From Colletotrichum lupini (Eukaryota > Ascomycota > Sordariomycetes > Glomerellales > Glomerellaceae): a stretch of DNA of 64,000 nt. Of the stretch, positions 1 to 11,002 are shown one piece after another. The position numbers and the translations under genes were made by a program. Under the pieces are notes generated by a model, which worked only from the letters and a program-made list of their open reading frames with translations, did not search any database and was not told the origin of the DNA. Position 1 is the first letter of the stretch. Every line of letters begins with the position of its first letter. The stretch lies in assembly GCF_023278565.1 (NCBI RefSeq), contig NC_064675.1, positions 3,100,001-3,164,000 of the forward strand, given 5' to 3'.

Positions 1-518
1 GTCATTGGCTGCGGACCGTCCACGTTCACCACGTAGCTCCTCTCTTTTGCAGAAAGAGCCTGCGCCTCGATGCAATGTCGTCGAAGGAGAAGCTGTTCGT
101 TCGCCTCATGTTGGGCGGGGGGATTGACTATCTGCAGTCGACCCCAATAGCAACCTTTTAGGCACAAAGGTTGGGTAGAGCTCCTCCAGCCGGACCAGGC
201 ACTACTTATTCAAGCTCTCGCCTTCCATGTTTGTGCTGTGCTACCTCGGCGTCTCTGCAACCTGCAAGCTGCATTGCCAGATTTTATTTTCACTGGGACG
301 AGGAAGATCCTCACTTTATCAAACTGATTGTTCGGATCTTCCATTGGTCAATTTCACTATGCTGCCCTCCGGAAAGACACTGCCTGTTCGACTTTTGTTT
401 CGACTAAAGCATTAACACAGAATAGTTTCATTCTTGCCGATCAACGAGGCGTATAGCTATCGACGACATCCTCAAGCGTGGAAGAAAACCCCGGAAAGGA
501 CTGCAAACTTGGGCTACC
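1..518. other. No gene seen (3' flank of the first gene)
   Basis: This stretch has mixed composition and only short overlapping ORFs without family similarity or splice structure. It lies downstream of the minus-strand gene that ends at 519, so it probably holds that gene's 3' UTR and flank. Confidence 0.5.
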
Positions 519-2312
519 CTAGTTATGGTACCTCGCCCCTGATCGCCCTAGCGGTTCAAACGGATTGTCATGGTGCCGGCTCATGTACTGTTTTGCTTGT
601 CGCGCCCTCTCTTCGTACGTTTCCTCGTCTCGAAACAAGGCGTCTCTTTCTAGAGAAGACCGACGGAACCGAGTTTCCAGTCGTCGCCTCCGTGTGTCGG
701 CAGCCAGCTCCTCCTCGCCCACACGTCGATCTTCAAATCTCACTTCATCACGGATCGACATTTTCCTCACATTATCCAAATCATCTTCGTGTCTTGCACG
801 AACAACCTCTTCCGAATCAACAATGCGGAAGCTGGGTCGCCTGTGGATGACACGGGGCGGGAGCACAACTGTTCGACGGCGGCCGAGTCTGTTCAATAGC
901 TCAATGTCTTCCAGGTCGTTGTTATAGGCCGTATCTGCTAGCCGCCGGGGCCGAAATGCTTCATGCTCGAAGCGGTCGACTCCGCCAGGCATTATCAGTG
1001 GTGGAGGTGGAGGTGAACTAGGCATACGACCGCGAGGAACATCGTAATCAAAGAGGCGATAGTCCTGTTTCGTATGGTATCGACGGTGGCTACGGCTACG
1101 GCTACGGCTTCGACTGCGACCGCGACTTGGATGACGGCCACGGCGGTGATTATGCCTGCCGGAATCGGAGGACCCAGTGACGGATGTACTCGGCGTCCGG
1201 TCCGACTCGCTCCAACTATCGTCTGAACGCGAGCTTCTAGAGCTTCCTGAGCTTCTAGAAGGGATGTCATAGACCTTGGTTTTGCCCTTCTCTGTCTTGA
1301 TGACTTTGACGTCGGCTTTCTCTTTGCCAGGCTTCGTCAGCGGGAACGGAGGGCGAGGCGGTACAACCACTGGTTGCGGGTGAAGTCGCTGAAATTCTTC
1401 ATGTTGCTGTCGCATCGCCAACTCGTGGCCTTGCTGCCGTGCCAATAACTGATGATCAAGATGGTACTGCCGCTGTTGGTCACGCAGGCGTTGTTGATAT
1501 TCAATCTCCCGTTCTCTCTCCTTGAGAATGGCCTTTGCATCCTCGCCGAAGCGCGGCTCTCGTTTGAAATACACCGTCATCGAGATCGTCTCCAGGAGGT
1601 TCTTCTTCGACTTCCTTTCTTTAACCTTGGTTACCACGACCTTCTTAGCCTCTTTCCCAGCCATGTACTGGCGGTACTCGATAGAGTCCTTGCTAAGCTT
1701 CCTGATCTTGGTGCTGATCTGCTGCAGAGTGTAATAGAACCGTCTGTCAAGGTTATGTGTGTCGAGATTGTTTTGCGCCTTTTCGATCTGACGCTGCTGC
1801 GTCCCTGTGAGGTCGAGCTTCTTCTGCATTGCTGTCTTGCCCTCGGCATCAAGTTGACGGATGGTTTGAGTTATGGCCGGCTTGGGGAGGTCCTGGACCT
1901 CTGTGCGGATGACATTCTCCCAGGTCGATTTGACGGGGTTTCCTTCGTCGTCAATCTCGTTCGGGTCATGAACCTTTTCGAACCGGTATACGACATACTC
2001 GGACAAGGCTTCGCGTGCATCGGCATCGGTCATGCGTTCGTTGCGAAGATCTGATCGCTCAACAAGACGCTTGCGCCGTAGCTCAGGTGGAATCACATCG
2101 TTGGGAGGCTGAACCGGCATGGGCCGAGGCATCATCATTGGGGCTACCATCGGGGCTGCTGGACGTTGAACGACATGATGAGCCGGCGGTCCGTGGACGG
2201 GAGGCTTGGGGACCGGTGGTGGAGGCGGTGGATGCGGTCCGCCTTTCGCCCCTTGAGGGTGTTTCGGCGGGCCGGAAGTGAGTTTGATAACACCGGGTGG
2301 AAGGGGAGCCAT
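519..2312 (-). CDS. Hypothetical proline-rich and Arg/Ser-rich protein, 597 aa
   Basis: This is one uninterrupted ORF of 597 residues. I do not recognise a named family. The first ~75 residues are Pro/His-rich with runs of prolines. Residues ~80-300 are charged and look helical, with many Lys, Arg, Glu and Gln. Residues ~355-425 are Ser/Arg-rich and include an (RS)n tract. A short Pro run follows, and the C-terminal ~140 residues are again very charged. There is no signal peptide or membrane segment. The RS tract resembles that of RNA-processing proteins, so a nuclear role is possible, but this is inference from composition only. The ATG at 2312 is the first in frame and opens directly into the Pro-rich region. 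An extra upstream exon cannot be excluded. Confidence 0.75.
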   Translation of the reverse strand: MAPLPPGVIKLTSGPPKHPQGAKGGPHPPPPPPVPKPPVHGPPAHHVVQRPAAPMVAPMMMPRPMPVQPPNDVIPPELRRKRLVERSDLRNERMTDADAREALSEYVVYRFEKVHDPNEIDDEGNPVKSTWENVIRTEVQDLPKPAITQTIRQLDAEGKTAMQKKLDLTGTQQRQIEKAQNNLDTHNLDRRFYYTLQQISTKIRKLSKDSIEYRQYMAGKEAKKVVVTKVKERKSKKNLLETISMTVYFKREPRFGEDAKAILKEREREIEYQQRLRDQQRQYHLDHQLLARQQGHELAMRQQHEEFQRLHPQPVVVPPRPPFPLTKPGKEKADVKVIKTEKGKTKVYDIPSRSSGSSRSSRSDDSWSESDRTPSTSVTGSSDSGRHNHRRGRHPSRGRSRSRSRSRSHRRYHTKQDYRLFDYDVPRGRMPSSPPPPPLIMPGGVDRFEHEAFRPRRLADTAYNNDLEDIELLNRLGRRRTVVLPPRVIHRRPSFRIVDSEEVVRARHEDDLDNVRKMSIRDEVRFEDRRVGEEELAADTRRRRLETRFRRSSLERDALFRDEETYEERARQAKQYMSRHHDNPFEPLGRSGARYHN

Positions 2313-5300
2313 GATGGTGACGAGAATTGTAAGGATGCTAGGACTCGGAGGCTATCCTCGAGGGGGTTGAAAACAGGTAAGGCACGTCTTATATGATGAA
2401 TCCGTAACCGACGTCTCATGAAACTAACATTCAATGAAGTAGGAGGGAGATACTTATGCAGAGTGGAATGTCGTACCAGAAGAAGTCGAGAGGGTTGTGG
2501 CTGTCTCGACTCGGAGACTGTGCTAGACAAAGTGAGGCGAGCGCAGTCCTTTGTGGAAGGGTGTATGAGACACAATGAGCGACGGGAGGGTGTGTTGGTA
2601 CTTATGCTGTTGGTCTGTCTTGATCTGTGTTCCTGACTGTAGGATGCAGGTCTGGGCTCGGGGACAAGAACGGAATGGCCACCATCAACAACTTTGGCCG
2701 CAGCAGCACGTATCTCAACTGCTTTCTTTCCGATGATACGAGCCTTGTCCTTGGAGTGTCCAGTTCAGCTATCCGGCCTCTTTCGTCTGTTGAGGGGAAG
2801 AGAGAAGATGGGAGAGAAGGGTGGGAAATAGTGGCCTTGAGAAGAGGGGGCGGGCGTTGCGAGCTTCCAGGAAGCCAGGAAGCTGACTTTCACCGCCAGG
2901 AATATGCAACTGTCTACCATACGCGCAACCTATCACTCAACCCAGCAAGCCACCTACTCATAAAATACTTCGTCGCTCTCGAGGCATCCATTTGCACCAT
3001 CCCTGTCGCTTCGGTGAAGTGGTGGGCACCGCCCAGTCGAGCGCCACGTTCCTCGCCTTTGGATTGGCAGCCTGGTCATCAAACGGCAATTACTTCAACT
3101 GCGATACTTGAGACGCCTGTCTCCCTCGCCTGAGCCAGAGAGTTTGACCTGGTCGATGGATGAACTCGACAAAACGAAATAAAGTCTGAAATGCTACTCG
3201 GAGTCCAACGGGCCTCGGCGACTGTGCATTATACGTACCGAATATGCCTGAGTCGTCTGTATTAGAACTGCGCTTGGAATCAGAAGCTGTCACCATGTCT
3301 TGGCAAACACGGGCCTCTACACTACACACCGAGAGCTGCTCGTTTATCGTCTCTGCCGGTGCTCATTACCCCGCAAGAGACTGACTTTGTCTTGCACGGG
3401 CACGGGCGGATTTGACGGGCGGGAGGGAGGGTCGACCCGGAAGGCGAATTTTGCGGACAGTGGAAATGGTCCGCGCCGCACGAAACAAGGCAACCATCCG
3501 GCTGAATATCTGTCAACCTCGATTCCTTCACCGAAGACGTGCCGCTTTTTCTTGAGGTGTGTGGAGGACGCGCATTAAAGAGTGTGTCCAGCTGTATGGC
3601 TTGATCGGCAAATCCACGCAGGCTCGCGGTCAACACTGTCCAGGGCCGGCTCAATCGGATATAGGATTCTTACACTTCTGGGTGCCATCATCGACCCCAA
3701 TCAACGACCGCGACTCCCCCTCAAAGACGACTCCAATTGGTGAGGGGTGCATCAAATGACTCCGATAAGGAACATCCAGCAACGACCTGCAGAAATAATG
3801 TTACACGGCAGAAGCCCTAGGTGCTTGGCCAATCAAGCTGACACGACACGAAGGAATGGGCAAGAATACAAGATTCTTGTCGGTCATAGGATGCGAATTC
3901 GAGATGCCAGCGATCGAGACATGCGTACGTCTTTATGCAGGACGTGAGAGAGACTATTCTGAGTCCGTAACAACCGAGACATTAAGGCTGTTCGTCGACG
4001 AGGGTGGTGCAGTCGGTACCGCCCTCGGCTTCGTATCAAAGATAGGATTCGAAGTGCGCCTCTCATCCAGGTTGTGGTCTGGACCGTGCGAATTCTAACT
4101 CGATCTTTGGAGCTGGCCTAGTCGGTGGTCCATCTGACACTTCGACAAGACCATTCTGAATGGAGCATCTTACGTGGCCGGTCTTCTGATACGAGTCCAA
4201 TCCAAACGCCAACTTTTTCGCAGGCGCCTATTTCCTCCCATGTCCACGTCGTTCTCATGGCCTCACAACATTTTAGAGTGCTCGAATGATGTGTAGTGGC
4301 GGAGAAGAATGAGACAATAATGCCAACTGGTCTCAGTTGCCATTGCAGAGCCGCACCTTAACTGACGTGACTGACAACTGCTCTGATCGGTTTCCTGCTT
4401 CCTTTACAAGCACCATCCATGCAATAATGAAGGATCTTTACTACCTCGCGAAGCCTCTTCAACTCCTTCGATCTTCAAGAGACAGGGGAGGCCTGTCCAC
4501 ACCGTCTGCCAGTTAAGCTTGATGATATTCAGACGCCGCGGCTGATCAGCAGAAGCCTAGACCAAGGCTGTCTGCTGTGTCGGTACACAACATCCACGGA
4601 GCTGGCACGAACTCGCATTTCCTGACGACACAGAATTCTAAGACCTCGGCGACTTCGATGCGTGTAGTCCCAACGTTGTACTCATCGGCACTGCACGTCG
4701 AGAAGCCCGGGTCCCACAGCAACTGAAATCGTCTTTGTGCAGGGCCTTTGCGCGACGTTGGACACGCATATTCTCACATCAGAGGTGATACAAGAAAAAT
4801 CTCCTCACGTACTCTGGGATCTATCTTCGTCGTAGCCATTGCAGAGATGCCTAATGCCACAGGGACTTCCCTGCTCACCTCATGTACAACGCGTACAATC
4901 GAGCGATCTGGCGGCTTTCCGTCAAACTGCGGGTCTTTTCTTTGTCCTTCAGAAGCCGAAAAGCTGTACTCCATGTCACAAACGAGAGGCCTGGCTCCTG
5001 GGTCTCACCGTCTACAAGGCCGCCGCCATCTGTATATATGCCCAACGGTCGAGGGAGGACAAGAGCTGTCACTCTCGCCGTCTCCATTGAATTCTCAACT
5101 GATCGTCATGTCAGTACATTCAAGAAGTTTCGGCAAAGTGGCACTATCCTCGAACGTTGAGTGTTTGGTGTAACATCTACAAAGCACCTGGCTTGAAGAG
5201 GAATCAGTCAGTATGCTGATAATCCCTGCAAGCAGAAGAGCCCTTGGCTTCTACACAACAAGACACCACCCCTCATTCACATGTACCAGCCTGCGCCCGG

Positions 5301-6853
5301 TTGCAACACCAAGGGTGTAGATGGGTGCAGAATTCCCAGCTTCTCTCAAAAAAAGTTTTGCCCATTCTCAACGAGGCTAGCGAAAGTGCGGTTGCCTCGT
5401 CTCTTTTGGCTGACGCGACTGACTTGTTTTCTGCACATTGTAGAGCCCTTTGGCTGGTCATCTACGGCGTTCGGCCTTCCTTTTCCGACTCCCTCGCAAT
5501 CCATCTCTTGCTCACTAAGTGTAGTCGGAGATGGTTGGCTCATCTGTAACACGGCGTCAAGTCTATGCCTCTTTAAAGAATTAATCAGCAAGGCAGCAGT
5601 AAGGTGATGATGTGCCCAGATACATACTCGGTATGACGCCAGACGTTGAACACGCAAAAGGCGTTGCCTCGGCGGATAGAGCCTTTTGAGACAGCGGCTC
5701 AACCCGAGGACACCATCACACATGTCTCAACTCGCGACACTTATCCGACCGGATAAGTCCGAGGTCAAGAGATCAGTGCCTTTCCGAGAGAGTGTGTGCT
5801 TACGGCTTGGATGCCTGGCTCAGCCTGCGGTGCGAGATGCTGGCCCCTTTTCGTCCTCTGCGGGGGAACACACAGGTTGTGCCACTACTCAGCTGGCACT
5901 TTTCCAGATTAGAGATAAGGACAGCGCTTGCAGAGACAAGACTAGTATACCTGAAAGGGGTGGTATTCTTCGTCTTGAATCGGTGGACAGCTTGGGGACC
6001 TCACGATTGCAAGATGATTCTGTTGCCCAGTCGCATCGATGTTCTAAGGAAGAGAACTTCGTCAACATGATGAATTCCAGTCACGGTATGTCTGAAAAGA
6101 GGAATTGACCAACGAGATTCAAGCCACAAACATGAGGTAGATCATTTAGAATAGTATGTAGCGTAGTCGTATCTCGTACACATCGCCCCAAGTCGTCAGA
6201 GGTAAGCAAATCAGGTAGGAAGATCTCCCATGCGTAACCACAACTAAGTATACAGGAATAGGATTGGGAATTTTTGACCAAAGTCTAAGAGGGCTTGTTT
6301 CAAACAGCCCGGTTATGAAGGTTTTTGATGAAGGGAATCAACCTAGGTAGGTCGTTGCATTGATCGTATTGAAGCTATGCAACACATGATACCTCACCCC
6401 TTATTGAAGTTATCTCACTTACCAGCTATGTTGAGACACATTTCCTCGTCGTGAATATCTCAGTAACATACTCAATTGTCCATGGTGCAACAATAGAAGC
6501 CATTTGCAAACAAACTTTCCACGGCTTGTTCTTGTTTGCTTCTGCTCAATGGGCTGGAGGCACCTTCCCCCCCAATCCACTACTGCCCCCTTTTCATTTA
6601 AGACCGTGATGGTATTCACCATCAAAAATCGCACACCGCCCTTGCCTGAGTGAGTATTCAATGAAAGCTTCACATCAAAAGGACGAAAAAGTCTCTTGCC
6701 CCTCCCTCTCTTGGGAAAAATTCCTCCCACAAACAATTCAACCCCACGAAAGTCTCATCGACAATCAACAACAGACAATCTCAAACACCCTCTACACCTC
6801 GCATCACAATATCCCATCCTGAATTCAATCCTTCACTCACAATCACCGCCAAA
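2313..6853. other. 4.5-kb stretch without a supported gene
   Basis: ORFs here (for example 2627-3133 on plus) are short, overlap in several frames, have no recognisable domain and cannot be joined by convincing introns. Base composition is ordinary, unlike the AT-rich transposon downstream, so this is not obviously RIP-decayed. The left end must hold the promoter of the minus-strand gene starting at 2312. The right end, pyrimidine- and A-rich near 6730-6850, must hold the promoter and 5' UTR of the first Hce2 gene. Confidence 0.5.
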
Positions 6854-7537
6854 ATGAAGAGCATCACCGTCATCACCTCCTTCTCGGCCATCTTGGGCGC
6901 AATCGTCACCTCTGCTGCTCCTGCTGAGCAGCCGGTCAAGGCCGACATGGCCACCATCTGCGAGGCCACTGAGGCTCCCTTTGCCAACGCTGTCTGCCAC
7001 CCCTTCACAGCCTCCGATGGCAGCGTTTTCGCCGTCTTCACTCTCAATCCTGCCAAGTCCAATGAGGGTAACTTCGACAGCGTGAAGAATGCTATCAACT
7101 CTGGAGCCACCACCTGGATTCCCAACAAGAAGACTGGCAACGAGGACTTCTGCGACAACGTCAATGGCCTTCACTCCGGCCACATCAATCCATACATGCC
7201 CCTCGTCTCCGACTGCCTCGCCATCAAAGACTGGGCCGCCTCTAACGCTGGCCACTGGGCCGTCTCCAAGGCCGACTTGGACAAGCACCGCTGGGTCGCT
7301 CTCTCTGTTGTTGGCACCTGCGCCTTTGTCGTCGGCGCCACCAAGGAGAACCGCCCCGAGGCTGCTATCAACATTGGCAACCAGGATGTCACCGAGATCA
7401 TCCAGCAGGCCATTGAGAAGCACAGAATGATGGACCAGGTCGAGGTTGCTGGTCGCTCTTCTTGCATCGCCTCGGGTGGCAAGGTCGCTACCGACTGGTA
7501 CATCGCCAACCCCGACATGATCAAGTGGGACAACTGA
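6854..7537 (+). CDS. Secreted Hce2-domain (Ecp2-like) effector candidate, 227 aa
   Basis: An intronless ORF with a clear signal peptide (residues 1 to about 22, hydrophobic, ending in SAAPA). The C-terminal half matches the Hce2 family, homologues of Cladosporium fulvum Ecp2. Visible hallmarks are Cys100, the LVSDC motif at 118-121, a Trp at 135, the GTCAF motif at 154-158 and the IGNQDV motif at 174-179, then a last Cys204 and an aromatic C-terminal strand. Residues ~34-65 form a small N-terminal module with Cys36 and Cys48 (CHPF) that recurs in the next gene. Hce2 proteins are secreted; some act as virulence factors or elicit plant necrosis, and others occur in saprotrophs. The role here is therefore inferred only as a secreted effector or antagonism protein. 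The sequence before the ATG (CCAAAATG) is a good fungal start context. Confidence 0.85.
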   Translation: MKSITVITSFSAILGAIVTSAAPAEQPVKADMATICEATEAPFANAVCHPFTASDGSVFAVFTLNPAKSNEGNFDSVKNAINSGATTWIPNKKTGNEDFCDNVNGLHSGHINPYMPLVSDCLAIKDWAASNAGHWAVSKADLDKHRWVALSVVGTCAFVVGATKENRPEAAINIGNQDVTEIIQQAIEKHRMMDQVEVAGRSSCIASGGKVATDWYIANPDMIKWDN

Positions 7538-8302
7538 GGAGTGAGCATGCCTTGTGAGATTTGGCTCCTGAGAATAAATATCATTACAGGGTCGATATGG
7601 ATTCACAAGAAACGGGTTGCAAGAGCGGGTAGTTCGTGGCCGCATCTTGGAATTCTTTGAGGTCACATTGGAAGGAGGATACTTTTAGTCTCAATACACA
7701 GGCTTCATTACGAACACTATGACTGGACCCATGTGAATGGAATACTCACTACAATAGTCAAGTCTAGTGCCTTGAACTACAGAAGGTTGACTTAGCCTCA
7801 GGTGGACAAGATATCTCACCTTGGCCCGGCTATTGTGTTACACAGCGCACAGAGAGTGAAATACTTCACATCTGGGCCTTGTATGTGAATATTGTGTTTT
7901 CAGGTTCCCTCATTCAATAATTGTCATACCTAAGGTATCATGTTTTTCTTTCCCTCTTCACCTCACGCTGCTCCTCCGTGCCTTCCCCTTCACAACTGGC
8001 GTTTCTGTACACCCACAATCGCACTTTCTCCCTTTGTTTTCCCTCCTTCCTCTACTATCAAGCGAGAAAATACAAAGATTTCAAAGCACCTAGTTCACTG
8101 CCTCGAGCTTCCAGTAAAGTAATTACCATCCGAGACCTACTTGCTTTTTGCTTTCTTCACCTCGACCTACCCGCCCACCCCTCGACTGCCAAATACGACG
8201 GATACCACAGCCAGAAGCAGACAAAGTTCTACATTTTCTTTACTCCAAGAGACAGCTTCCATCTGTATCACCAATAGAGTCTCCCACATAACAAACCTCA
8301 AG
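7538..8302. other. Intergenic region between the two Hce2 genes
   Basis: Contains the 3' end of the first gene, with an AATAAA-like signal near 7573, and a pyrimidine-rich 5' leader for the second gene from about 7940. The open frame running upstream of 8303 is low-complexity leader and not a plausible protein start. Confidence 0.5.
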
Positions 8303-9145
8303 ATGGTTGTCATAGGTCGTCTTCTCGCTACCGCTACCGCTGTGATGGCGCTTGCCGTCGCCGCCAACCCGGTTGCCCAGGGTCCTGGAATCATCCGCGA
8401 TCCTGCCTGTGGCTCTCTCTGCGCCTTTACTGAGCCGCCTTGTCCCAAGGCTATCTGCCACGAGGTCTTTCTCGGCAACGGCAAGTGCAAGGCCATCTTC
8501 ACCGTTCCGAAGGTCGATAAGGCCGACTCCATCGATGCCGAGGGCGCGGTCTCCTCGGTTGTTGAAGTCAAGCAAACCAAGAAGAGTGTCGACAACATCG
8601 CCAAGGATGACATCAACACCGACGATACTCTCCTTGCCAGAGAGACCCTCATTCCCGTTCCCATCATCAATCACTTCAGCACCTCTTCCTTCTCCAAACG
8701 TCACACGTTTGAGAAAAGCGAGAAGTCCGAGAAGGTCTGTCAGGGACAAGGCGTTACCTGCTACAACCGCGACCAGAAGGCCTTGGCTAAGGACTGCATG
8801 GAGATATACAAGCATATGGCCAAGACATCCGGTACCTGGACCTTCTCTGACCTTGATCTCCGTGGCACCAAGTGGGTTGAGTTCATGCGAATCGGCACTT
8901 GTCTCATCGCCGTCGGTTCTGAATTCGCCAATGTTCAAGGTTCCCCGATCAATGGCAAGAGTTCCAAGATCGGCAACCTCGACATGTATGGCATCTTCGC
9001 TCAGAGCTTCCATCACTGCGGCAAGGACGATAGCATGGAAGTCAGAGGCAGTATCGGCTGCAAGGAGTTCCCACTCAGTTTCTGGATCGTCGCAACGGAC
9101 AAGTACGACTGTTGCAAGTCCGACCCGCCTCTGAAGCACGATTAG
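8303..9145 (+). CDS. Secreted Hce2-like protein, 280 aa, tandem paralogue
   Basis: I start the protein at the ATG at 8303 because it opens directly into a signal peptide (residues 1 to about 21). The frame is open further upstream, but that part reads as leader. Residues ~36-68 repeat the N-terminal Cys module of the upstream gene (CHEVF, then a short acid-rich run). Residues ~80-145 are a Ser/Lys/Glu-rich linker with a Lys-Arg pair at 132-133, a possible Kex2 site. The Hce2-like domain follows: Cys153, LAKDC at 161-165, W179, IGTC at 197-200, IGNLD at 223-227, and Cys253 before the last aromatic strand. Thirteen cysteines in all, ending with a Cys-Cys pair at 270-271. Order and spacing match the neighbour, so the two look like an old tandem duplication. 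Role inferred: secreted effector or interaction protein. Confidence 0.78.
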   Translation: MVVIGRLLATATAVMALAVAANPVAQGPGIIRDPACGSLCAFTEPPCPKAICHEVFLGNGKCKAIFTVPKVDKADSIDAEGAVSSVVEVKQTKKSVDNIAKDDINTDDTLLARETLIPVPIINHFSTSSFSKRHTFEKSEKSEKVCQGQGVTCYNRDQKALAKDCMEIYKHMAKTSGTWTFSDLDLRGTKWVEFMRIGTCLIAVGSEFANVQGSPINGKSSKIGNLDMYGIFAQSFHHCGKDDSMEVRGSIGCKEFPLSFWIVATDKYDCCKSDPPLKHD

Positions 9146-9795
9146 ACGTCTGGAATCACCAGCAATATCTGAAAGGTTGGAGAAGGATACAAGGGAATAC
9201 TCGGGAAACTTGGGTTAGCTTTGGTTCACAATCATCAACTTTGAGAACACCGCCAAGGAACTGTGCATTTGGTAGTTGCAGTCCACTGCATAGCTATCAG
9301 TAGCCAGAGAAATAAAAAATCGCGGTTCATCCGACACAACACTTGTCTGTCTCATTGTGACATGTGTTAGATGCCAGGAAGGGTTGACGTTGTTCCATGT
9401 TGAGCCTCATCCTCTCCATAAACGTGAGTCAAGCATTGTTTGACCTAGTCCTCTTATCTCGTCGGGACGGAATCCTCTTCAGAACATAGAGTTTAACTCA
9501 CAAGGGACGACTCAGTAAATGTGCAAAGGGCACGCATCAGATGGCGAACATGACGGACGGTCTCCGTTGTTTCGCCGTCCTTCTTGGCGTCTTGCCACTA
9601 CCGCAACAACAAAAGTGTAAAGAGAGACATGGAACGATAGAACAATCGAACGGTGCTGCATGGAAACAATAAAAGTCAGATTGATCCATGTCGTTTCCCG
9701 ACGCCGTTGTCGTTCATCTCACAACGAGCTTTCTCATCTTGGCCAGACCTTCTCGTTTTCATGCCCTCGCTCTTGGATGTTGACATGGTGTTACA
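9146..9795. other. 3' flank of the Hce2 pair; no gene seen
   Basis: About 650 bp of normal composition separate the second Hce2 gene from the retrotransposon. A polyadenylation-like AATAAA lies near 9310. Short ORFs around 9653-9922 cross into the LTR and are not credible genes. Confidence 0.5.
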
Positions 9796-9800
9796 TCAAT
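9796..9800. repeat. Target-site duplication, left copy (TCAAT)
   Basis: TCAAT directly abuts the left LTR. The base run next to the right LTR is TTAAT. The single difference is a C/T transition, the same kind of change seen throughout the element. Confidence 0.75.
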
Positions 9801-9977
9801 TGTCACGAGTTATGGCACGCAGCAATGGGCATACGGAGTGTGGTAAAAGTGGCTTAACTATTAAAGTAGAAATAGACAAAAGGAGAAGGTCTATATACAC
9901 GATATCTGAGATAGATACGTAATTCAGCACGTAACGGGCACTTTATAAAGTGCGATTACTATCCTTATTACGTAACA
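9801..9977 (-). repeat. Left LTR (3' LTR of the element), 177 bp
   Basis: Begins TGTCACGAG and ends TACGTAACA, giving TGT...ACA termini. It aligns without gaps to 16440-16616 over all 177 positions. It keeps G or C at most sites in its left two thirds where the right copy has A or T; the pattern reverses near positions 116-149. Confidence 0.92.
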
Positions 9978-11002
9978 TACCCCCTAATTACTACCGCTAG
10001 GGAGCTATTATACCTAAGATAGAATCTTTAAATACCCTTATAAAGGCCTAATTTAGTTAAATATAAATAAAGGAAAATTAAGCGCAAGGGATACGCGTCT
10101 TTTAAGCCGCGTTTATTATAAATATATCCCTTTATTTAAAATAAATAGAATCCTAACCCGGAATAGCACGTATTCTACTACTTCCGGTATGTAAATTACT
10201 AAGGGCGAGGCTACCTAGCCGCCTTACGTATATCTAAATTCTCATAGCGTTACCTAGCTATTATTTTTTTTCCTCTTTTTAACCTCTTATAGTTACTATA
10301 AGTACCCCTATCTATTACGCGCGCGTACCTATACCGTTAAATCGTTTACTAATTTTATTTTAAATATAAATATTTAATATATCTAGAAGTAATAATAAGT
10401 TTTGCGCAATTTTTATAATACTTTTTATATATATATTATACAGTTTATTAAGAGTTTAGATAGGCGATAATATTAATAAGCCCCTCTAGGTCGTTACCCC
10501 CCCCCGCGACCTCCTACCTGCCTACTAGGGCCCGGCTACCGAGCTCTCCCTCCTTAGTTAAGAGGATATCGAGGCTACTAGTCAAGACGCCGAGGACTTT
10601 ATTAAGTTCGAGGCTCTTTTTAGCGGCCGTAATAAGGGTAATAATAAGGTAAATAGTAATAATAAGAGCTCTAACGGGCTTTTACTTATTCCCCCCCTCG
10701 GAGTCTAAGAGTAAAAATAAGATTAGTTTAGATAATAAGCCCTCTAAAAAGGGTATATTATATACTTATTATCTTAGGAATTTATATTTAATATTATTCT
10801 AAGGTCTAAAAAACGCAAGGCTAGCTCTTTTTAAAAGGGCGGTAAGAAGTAGAAGAGAATGCTAAGAGGCTAAGGCACCCCCCGTAGTAAGTATAGTTCT
10901 CTTCGCTATTCTAGGCCTATCTAACGTCTACTTTTGGGTATTAAGTTTTTCTAAGCGTGGCCTAAATTAATTATTTTTAACTATTTTAGCTATTTATAAT
11001 AG

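Noticed and set aside
1452..2054. 200-codon plus-strand ORF inside the first gene
   Set aside because: Leu-rich shadow of a Glu/Lys/Arg-rich coding strand; no start context or similarity.
2627..3133. 168-codon plus-strand ORF
   Set aside because: No domain, atypical composition, starts at the promoter side of the first gene, and no spliced extension is convincing.
6833..7666. 277-codon minus-strand ORF over the first Hce2 gene
   Set aside because: Antisense shadow of a codon-biased gene; no family similarity, while the plus strand has a signal peptide and domain.
8240..9139. 299-codon minus-strand ORF over the second Hce2 gene
   Set aside because: Antisense shadow for the same reason.
9789..9977. 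LTR start at TGTTAC (9789) pairing with GTAACA at the end
   Set aside because: The right copy does not align with 9789-9800. Starting at 9801 gives two LTRs of exactly 177 bp, TGT...ACA ends and a matching 5-bp target duplication.
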